Shown: positions 32,912-38,142 of the stretch, one piece after another
How the letters are laid out: each line of letters begins with the position of its first letter
Position numbering within the stretch: position 1 is the stretch's first letter
NCBI GenBank assembly: GCA_947624965.1
Contig: CANQMN010000016.1
Coordinates: 1 to 38,142 of the forward strand
Source: an uncultured Clostridia bacterium
GTDB lineage: Bacteria; Bacillota; Clostridia; Christensenellales; Borkfalkiaceae
Length of the DNA stretch: 38,142 nt
Direction of reading: 5' to 3'
Program-made: the position numbers and the translations under genes
The notes under the pieces: generated by a model
The model's input: only the letters and a program-made list of their open reading frames with translations
What the model was told of the DNA's origin: nothing
Database searches by the model: none

Positions 32912-34999
32912 TTACTTCTCCCCGAACAGTTTTTCGATCCCTTCGCTGACACTCATTTCGAGTTCCATAAACTTTGCGGCAAGTTCCTCGCTCGGTTGCG
33001 GCTTTTGGTACTTGTAGAAATATCTCGTAAACGGGATCTCCGCGCCAATCTTTATCACAGGTTTCTTTGCGCCCAAATTTTCCTCCCAAAACCACTGCGC
33101 GTCGGGCACATAGGGCAAAACCTCCCGCGCCATGTAGGTTTCGATATCCTCCTCATATTTCACGATTTCGGTGTCCTTCGTCTCTTTGTCGTAGATCACG
33201 TTGCCCTTCTTGTCCCTTTGAATTTCGGCGGACTTGTCCATAACCGAAAGCCCCGCGGCAATTTTTTCTATGAGCTTTTTATCGACGTCCAATATGGTAG
33301 CGAGGTGAGCAAGGAAAGGTTCGGGCGAGAGATATACTTTCTCGGAAAGATTCGCGCGGAGTTTTTCCAAAATCATGTCAAAGAGCGGCTTATTTGTATA
33401 AAACTTTTCGAGCGCCTTTTTTTCTTTCTCGGTGATGGCTACGCCCGCGTTTTCCAACTCGGCGACCTTGCCTTCATCGTAAAGGGAATTGAGCGTGCCC
33501 TTCATCAACATTTGCTCGATGCGCTCCTCGGTGATCGCATAACTGCGCTGCAAAGGCTGATAAACCGCGTATTCACGGTACAGAAATTCCTCATTTTTGA
33601 AGATCTTGCAATGTTCGCTCTCCGCAAAGTCGGCATAGAGGTGCGTGATGGTCTTTCTGTCCTCGGGGGTAATCTCATTCTTCTTATTGCCGACCGCCTT
33701 GCGAAGTTTGTGATAGAAAGTTTCGGCATTGATAAGTTGCAGTTTTCCCCTTCTCGCGGCGCGTTTGTTTTTGGAGATGATCCAAACATAGGTCTGAATG
33801 CCCGTGTTGTAGAAGAGATCGGTCGGGAGCGCAATGATCGCCTCGATCAAATCGCTCTCCAAGAGCCAGCGGCGAATTTGGCTCTCGCCCGAGCCCGTAT
33901 CGCCGTTGAAGAGCGGAGAGCCGTTTTCGATGATCGCCGCCCTGCCGTTCTTTTCATCCAATTTATCGATCGCCGACTGCAAGAAGATCATTTGCGAATC
34001 GCCGCCGCTCGGAAGTCCATGCCCCCAGCGACCGATCTCTCCCTTTGCATATTCGTCGCGCACCGCCTTTTCCTGCCCTTCCTTCGCGTGTTCGCCCGAC
34101 CACGGCGTACCGAAAGGCGGATTTTCAATGACAAAGCGCATTTTGATATCGCCGAAACAATCCATTTTGAAGGTATCGACGTGGAGGAAGTTTTCCGCAT
34201 TCTGCCCTTTGATAAGCATCTCCGCAAGACCGACGGCATAAGAAACGCCCATAAGTTCCTGACCGAACAAGCGGACGTCTGCCGTGGGATTGTAGTGCTT
34301 GATATAGTTGAACGCGGTAGAGAGCATACCTCCCGTTCCGCAAGCCTGGTCGCAGACGGTGATGACTTTGCCGTCGTCGAAAATATCATCGCAGCCTTCC
34401 GCCATAAGGATTTCAACAAGGAGCTTGATAATGTCTCTGCCCGTGTAATATTGCCCGGCGTCAACGTTTTGGAAGAAGCGACCGATCAAATTCTCGAAAA
34501 TATAGCCCATGCGGATGCTATCGAACTTTTCGATGCTCACATCGAGTTCCGAAAAGGCTTTCACAACGGTGTAGAGGCAACCGTCCTTCTCCATTTTGTC
34601 GATATGCTTGTCGATTTCAAGCTCTTTCAGAATGCTCTGCACGTTGGAAGAAAACCCGTTGATATAGGACTTGAAGTTCTCGGCGATATGATCGGGATCG
34701 TTGCAAAGCTCCGCAAGGGTATATCCGCTTGTGCAATAGAACTGGTATTCCGAAATGCGGCACAGCGCTTTCGGAGGAAAGCTCGGATTCTTCTTATATT
34801 CCGCAATGACTTTTGCCTTCGTCTTTTCGAGAGCACACTCAAAGCGGCGGATGATCGTCATGGGAATGATGACGTCGCCGTATTTATCGGGCATATATGA
34901 GCCGCGCAATTTATTTGCGATCGACCAAATAAAATTTGCTTCCTGCGTAATGTCTATGGGGCTGTCGTCCCACATGGTATCTAAGATCTTGTTCGGCAT
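32912..34999 (-). CDS. hsdM: Type I restriction enzyme, methyltransferase subunit
   Basis: A 695-residue adenine methyltransferase subunit. Motif I is QACGTGGML (218-226) for S-adenosylmethionine; catalytic motif IV is NPPFG (293-297). The N-terminal helical bundle has YGDVIIPMTIIRRFECAL. It is larger than many HsdM proteins by a C-terminal extension of about 150 residues, whose last 70 are duplicated at 32036-32245. Start at 34999 (MPNKILDTMW) follows AAGGAG by seven bases. First gene of the operon, behind a consensus promoter. Confidence 0.95.
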   Translation of the reverse strand: MPNKILDTMWDDSPIDITQEANFIWSIANKLRGSYMPDKYGDVIIPMTIIRRFECALEKTKAKVIAEYKKNPSFPPKALCRISEYQFYCTSGYTLAELCNDPDHIAENFKSYINGFSSNVQSILKELEIDKHIDKMEKDGCLYTVVKAFSELDVSIEKFDSIRMGYIFENLIGRFFQNVDAGQYYTGRDIIKLLVEILMAEGCDDIFDDGKVITVCDQACGTGGMLSTAFNYIKHYNPTADVRLFGQELMGVSYAVGLAEMLIKGQNAENFLHVDTFKMDCFGDIKMRFVIENPPFGTPWSGEHAKEGQEKAVRDEYAKGEIGRWGHGLPSGGDSQMIFLQSAIDKLDEKNGRAAIIENGSPLFNGDTGSGESQIRRWLLESDLIEAIIALPTDLFYNTGIQTYVWIISKNKRAARRGKLQLINAETFYHKLRKAVGNKKNEITPEDRKTITHLYADFAESEHCKIFKNEEFLYREYAVYQPLQRSYAITEERIEQMLMKGTLNSLYDEGKVAELENAGVAITEKEKKALEKFYTNKPLFDMILEKLRANLSEKVYLSPEPFLAHLATILDVDKKLIEKIAAGLSVMDKSAEIQRDKKGNVIYDKETKDTEIVKYEEDIETYMAREVLPYVPDAQWFWEENLGAKKPVIKIGAEIPFTRYFYKYQKPQPSEELAAKFMELEMSVSEGIEKLFGEK

Positions 35000-35042
35000 A
35001 TTCGCTCCTTGCGTAAAGACTTTTATACTACTCCAATTATAT

Positions 35043-35071
35043 ATTTTAACATTTTTCGACAGGAAAGTCAA
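35043..35071 (-). promoter_or_regulatory. Promoter of the RM operon
   Basis: TTGACT (35071-35066), 17-base spacer, TAAAAT (35048-35043), 43 bases before hsdM. No other promoter is evident before hsdR, so all genes down to rhuM probably depend on it. Confidence 0.85.
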
Positions 35072-35324
35072 TACCGCGCCTATGCCTTGTCCATGTTTTT
35101 CGTGAAAAACTGCCTTGCTTCGGCAAAGCGATCGTTTCGGACTTGCTGTTTGCTGAAATTATTTGTTTGCATTTGTGTCTCTCAGAATATCTAACCCTGC
35201 TTGCGGGTGTCCCGCGGTTTTGAGTTCTTTTCCTGTCTTTGCTTGTCTCTTTGCTTCTCGTCTTTACCTCCTTTTCGGTTGTTTTTCTCCCCGATTTACG
35301 GTTGCTTCCAAGCCTGCCCGATCG

Positions 35325-35516
35325 CTATTTGATAGCCGAGATCTTGCCGTGGATTTGCTGTTCGCATATTTTTTCAACCGCTGTTCGCAATTGTTGTACG
35401 ACGTTCAGATCGCTGATCGCTGTTCGCGCTCCGTTTCCCGCTGGTTCAGCTTTCGATCTCCTGTTCGTGGCATTCAAGTATCGCGTTTCCGCAACCGACT
35501 TGCCCCTTGCCTTCAT
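35325..35516 (-). CDS. Possible 63-aa ORF in the gap before hsdM
   Basis: Begins MKARGKSVAETRYLNATNRR and ends with a helix-like stretch (LNVVQQLRTAVEKICEQQ). GAGG lies six bases upstream. The rest of 35072-35789 has no supported gene. It contains a GCGGG-TGT-CCCGC hairpin (35203-35215), a 30-codon frame MQTNNFSKQQVR close to the operon promoter, and four CTGTTCG motifs at 35358, 35381, 35420 and 35461. The ORF may be chance or the relic of a small mobile-element gene. Confidence 0.3.
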   Translation of the reverse strand: MKARGKSVAETRYLNATNRRSKAEPAGNGARTAISDLNVVQQLRTAVEKICEQQIHGKISAIK

Positions 35517-35590
35517 CCCCCCCTCATTAGGTAGGCAAATGTAAAAGCCCGAGGTTTACATTTTCCATAAAATTCCCGAAAACCTCCACA
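35515..35590 (+). repeat. Dispersed hairpin block, copy 2
   Basis: Order of motifs as in 3155-3215: CCCCCCTCATTAG, GTAGGCAAATG, AAGCCC, GTTTACATTTTCC and CACAAAA. Here AAATGTAAA and TTTACATTT pair perfectly (35537-35545 with 35555-35563). Confidence 0.55.
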
Positions 35591-35599
35591 AAAGAAAAA

Positions 35600-35621
35600 T
35601 GCGCATACAACTGTATACGCA
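35600..35621 (-). terminator. Hairpin after the AIPR gene
   Basis: TGCGCATACA and TGTATACGCA pair at 9 of 10 positions (one mismatch or G-U) around two bases. On the minus strand it is followed by TTTTTCTTTTG, so it may end the AIPR transcript, about 170 bases after the stop. Confidence 0.5.
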
Positions 35622-35789
35622 CCTCTTATGTTTTATATAACTGCCCTCGTCCGCTAACGATGGAGACGGTCGCGCTTCCTACCCGCTCAACATTCCGTAT
35701 TCGATATTCCCCGTCACAACGCTATATTAGTATACCTTACTCCAGTAGTAACCAAACACACCCAATTAAAAAATAGCCGCAAAAGTTTC

Positions 35790-37901
35790 TTAACTATATT
35801 GTTTGATGATGTCGAGAATGTCTTGACCATAAAGTGTGATTTGAGCTTCATCTAAACATCTGAGTGATTTCAATTCTTCTAAACTTTTGGGTGCAAACCT
35901 CGCAATTCTGTCACAAGCAACGTTCTTAAATACCTCATAAGCTTTCACTCTGTGCAACTTATATGTTTTTGTTCTATAAGCAACGAGCGCCTCTTTGATC
36001 TCCATCGATACGTTTTCTGGAACATCGCTCACCGTCGCAATATCACTATAAACAACATTTACATATTTCCCCAAAAGCGCCTTATCTCTTTGTAATTCAA
36101 TCTCGGTTGGATGATACAAAACATTGCTGAGAAAGCGCAGATCCTCCTCTGGTATGCCCGTACGATATTCAAATTCAATTTGCCTAAAAACATATGTTGA
36201 GTAGTTATTATTTATCTTTGTAAAATTTGAATAGTTGTTGTACCTTTCCTTAAACGATCTAAGAAATTGATAGCCCGGGCGGTAGAATTTTTTATAACAG
36301 TAGTTAAATAGGGCAAAAAACTTTTGTCCATCATCTTCTGCAAAAATAGTATGATCAATATCGTGTTGCGCTACAACTTCCATCTTTTGTTCGGATATTA
36401 CCGAAGATGTAATTTGAGTCAATATCTCTCTGCGATAGTATATCTTACAAATCACGCCAATGATGGCTGTCATAAAAAACATGCCATTATTGACTAAACC
36501 AATTTTAAATTCATCAGATCCATCATCTGTTTTTTTGATCTGATTTACCCACAACTTATAATAAGCCTTAATCCTGAGCAGATCGACCAAAAAGCAACTA
36601 TCATACCTTTTCCCAAATAGCAGTGAATATCTTTCTTTATTTCCACAAATTGTAGCTTTGCCCCCGCGAGCCGTACCCGGCTTTTGATAGACGAAAGATA
36701 ACAGAAACTGTCCCAACTCCTCATTGGTAGTATTTTGCCATGCCGCAGGATAAAGTTTTCTGTTAATCTTTTCCCCTCGCTTTATTTGACAATATACGCC
36801 GACTTCTGCCAACTGTCTTTTGAGCAATCTCTGCTCTATTTTGTTCGCAATTAAATCTTTATCCTTGATCGGTTTTTGCGTATTGCTCGCCTCGGCGACA
36901 TTAGCTATAAAATCAAGCTTCTCGCCATCGCTTTCGTACTTATTTTTAATGATCTTGCATTGGACATAGAAATCTTTCATAAAATCGGTTTCGCCAATTA
37001 ACTTTGTCGTCTGTCCTCCGTTAATTATGGAAAACCGCTTCAAGAGTATACTTGCACCATCTATGACATAATCATCACAAATGAGGATAATTCCATTATT
37101 ATAATACCAAAAATTTTCTGAATGTTCCCGTATTGTTTCTATGATATTCCCATCAATTTTAGCATTCTTTACATAGTATCTCAGATTCTGCGCAAACAAC
37201 CCCCTGTACCCGAATTGTTCATATAATTTTTTAAGTGAAAGAGCGGAAAGGTTCACTATAATTGATTGTTCTGTCCCGAAGTGAACAAAATTTTGTGGCG
37301 CATCAACTTCAATGACGGCACTATCAACATATTCTCTTGGATTTTCCACTTCTAAAATTTCATATTCAATATCAAGTCCAAAAGAGATATTATATGAAAC
37401 ATTATCATGCAGAGGTTTAATTCTCTGCAATGTATCGAGTATTACACGTTTTTGCACGACAGATTTTGGATTGAAATCAGTAATCAGTCGAATTTTAAGG
37501 GGTTTTACATCAGAAAATTTGTATTCCTCTTCCCGAAAAAATGCGTTAAGTAATTCGCGTGCTTCTGGTTTGTTCTCCTTTGCCGCAAATATGGCGGCCT
37601 CTGTATCCTTGAAAATTTTAAGAAGCGATGGAAACTCAAAGTCCTTTTCGCAAATGACTACCACTACATCGACATCTTCATTATCAGATTCCTGATCGAC
37701 ATAAATTCCCGTTATTTGATCTTGAGAACCTTTAACGAAAGTATTTCCCTGCAAGAGATCGGAAATTTTACTACTATCGCCATTAAAATAATGGTAATAC
37801 GCATAGAGGAATAATATTTTTTCCTCCTCGGAATAATTCGAAATGTCTTCAAACGCGAAATTCTTAAATTCTGAAATCAAATTTGATATGTATTTATCCA
37901 T
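35790..37901 (-). CDS. AIPR-family abortive infection protein
   Basis: A 703-residue protein with the AIPR signature ENFWYYNNGIILICDD (262-277) followed by the INGGQTTK segment (293-300). The family is named for abortive-infection phage resistance. Members are found in defence islands, sometimes alone and sometimes with restriction genes. The N-terminal 150 residues are acidic and helical, the C-terminal 250 of unknown kind. Start at 37901 has GAGG eight bases upstream, overlapping the stop region of the preceding gene. The gene is clearly A+T-rich compared with the central operon, a sign of transfer. Confidence 0.88.
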   Translation of the reverse strand: MDKYISNLISEFKNFAFEDISNYSEEEKILFLYAYYHYFNGDSSKISDLLQGNTFVKGSQDQITGIYVDQESDNEDVDVVVVICEKDFEFPSLLKIFKDTEAAIFAAKENKPEARELLNAFFREEEYKFSDVKPLKIRLITDFNPKSVVQKRVILDTLQRIKPLHDNVSYNISFGLDIEYEILEVENPREYVDSAVIEVDAPQNFVHFGTEQSIIVNLSALSLKKLYEQFGYRGLFAQNLRYYVKNAKIDGNIIETIREHSENFWYYNNGIILICDDYVIDGASILLKRFSIINGGQTTKLIGETDFMKDFYVQCKIIKNKYESDGEKLDFIANVAEASNTQKPIKDKDLIANKIEQRLLKRQLAEVGVYCQIKRGEKINRKLYPAAWQNTTNEELGQFLLSFVYQKPGTARGGKATICGNKERYSLLFGKRYDSCFLVDLLRIKAYYKLWVNQIKKTDDGSDEFKIGLVNNGMFFMTAIIGVICKIYYRREILTQITSSVISEQKMEVVAQHDIDHTIFAEDDGQKFFALFNYCYKKFYRPGYQFLRSFKERYNNYSNFTKINNNYSTYVFRQIEFEYRTGIPEEDLRFLSNVLYHPTEIELQRDKALLGKYVNVVYSDIATVSDVPENVSMEIKEALVAYRTKTYKLHRVKAYEVFKNVACDRIARFAPKSLEELKSLRCLDEAQITLYGQDILDIIKQYS

Positions 37902-37911
37902 AGGTATAACC

Positions 37912-38142
37912 TCAACTTATTGTTACGAACTTTCCGCCAAAGCATGAATAGGGTATTTTAGCATCTTCCCATTGTCCCTCTAAATTATTAGTGGGAATGT
38001 ATGACCTAACTTCATCGGGAGTAAGAATTGCAAGCTGATTTCCAACGGAAGATAATAACCAAAGATGTATTATATACGATTTACTTGTACAGGCAACGTG
38101 CCATTCATGAGATGTTATATAAAAACACGCATCATGAAGAAC
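37912..38142 (-). CDS. C-terminal part of an unidentified protein
   Basis: The last 76 codons of a leftward gene whose start lies beyond the window. The sequence is protein-like throughout: FYITSHEWHVACTSKSYIIH, then NQLAILTPDEVRSYIP and QWEDAKIPYSCFGGKFV. It stops ten bases before the AIPR start and probably shares its transcript. The strand pattern vaguely recalls the DUF3883-type domain found at the end of some helicases and defence proteins, but this is weak. It may be the partner of the AIPR protein. Confidence 0.75.
   Translation of the reverse strand, partial: VLHDACFYITSHEWHVACTSKSYIIHLWLLSSVGNQLAILTPDEVRSYIPTNNLEGQWEDAKIPYSCFGGKFVTIS

Noticed and set aside
32741..34900. 719-codon plus-strand ORF
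   Set aside because: Mirror of hsdM and of part of the lipoprotein gene; hsdM has its methyltransferase motifs and a promoter.
35645..35700. tRNA-like fold in the gap after the AIPR gene
   Set aside because: No cloverleaf with conserved T-loop and anticodon arm can be drawn.

Overview
The window reads as chromosomal DNA of a spore-forming clostridial member of the Bacillota. Pointers are spoIIID, a tetrahydrofolate riboswitch ahead of a FolT-like ECF S component, pyrR, a DUF421/DUF4363 pair and a HgdC/BadF-type activase. The central housekeeping part (about 9.6-24.7 kb) is GC-rich. The right third and the first 3 kb are richer in A+T and look acquired. A Christensenellales-like gut clostridium is my guess, not something the sequence proves.

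Layout. (1) 1-3.2 kb is one end of a mobile element: a large serine recombinase cut by the window edge, two tiny overlapping ORFs in front of it, a ribbon-helix-helix-like protein with its own promoter and palindrome, a DUF6291-type protein, and an array of seven degenerate repeats ending in a plus-strand terminator. An inverted pair of about 65-bp repeats brackets the DUF6291 gene and the array. (2) 3.2-8.9 kb is a compact phosphate regulon: a Pho-box-like promoter, pstS, a fused pstC-pstA gene, pstB, a PhoB-like regulator and a PhoR-like kinase, with no phoU. (3) 8.9-9.6 kb is a gene-free convergent gap filled with strong hairpins, including a roughly 190-bp hairpin cassette present twice. 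(4) 9.6-17.1 kb is a tightly overlapping leftward operon: lgt, pncB, a coiled-coil gene, lspA, rluD, pyrR, a membrane protein, der, plsY. (5) 17.2-19.2 kb holds the riboswitch-controlled folate-transporter gene and the divergent DUF421/DUF4363 pair. (6) 19.2-24.7 kb holds a 2-hydroxyacyl-CoA dehydratase activase system split over two overlapping genes, a zinc-ribbon membrane protein divergent from an XRE repressor with a four-site operator between them, and spoIIID.

(7) 25-38 kb is a defence island, all leftward: an unidentified partial gene and an AIPR-family abortive-infection protein, then a type I restriction-modification operon (hsdM, lipoprotein, KAP NTPase, hsdS, hsdR, broken rhuM) and a GIY-YIG/DUF4357 protein.

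The most striking structure is inside the restriction operon. Between the lipoprotein and the KAP NTPase lies a scar made of the first 58 bases of a second hsdS fused to the last 210 bases of a second hsdM. Both cargo genes start directly at an hsdM stop codon, and both end with the same overlap into an hsdS start. The locus therefore behaves like a cassette slot between hsdM and hsdS that has been filled twice by recombination in the flanking hsd genes. This, the repeat array at 2.5-3.0 kb and the doubled hairpin cassette at 9.0-9.5 kb are the best candidates for something undescribed.
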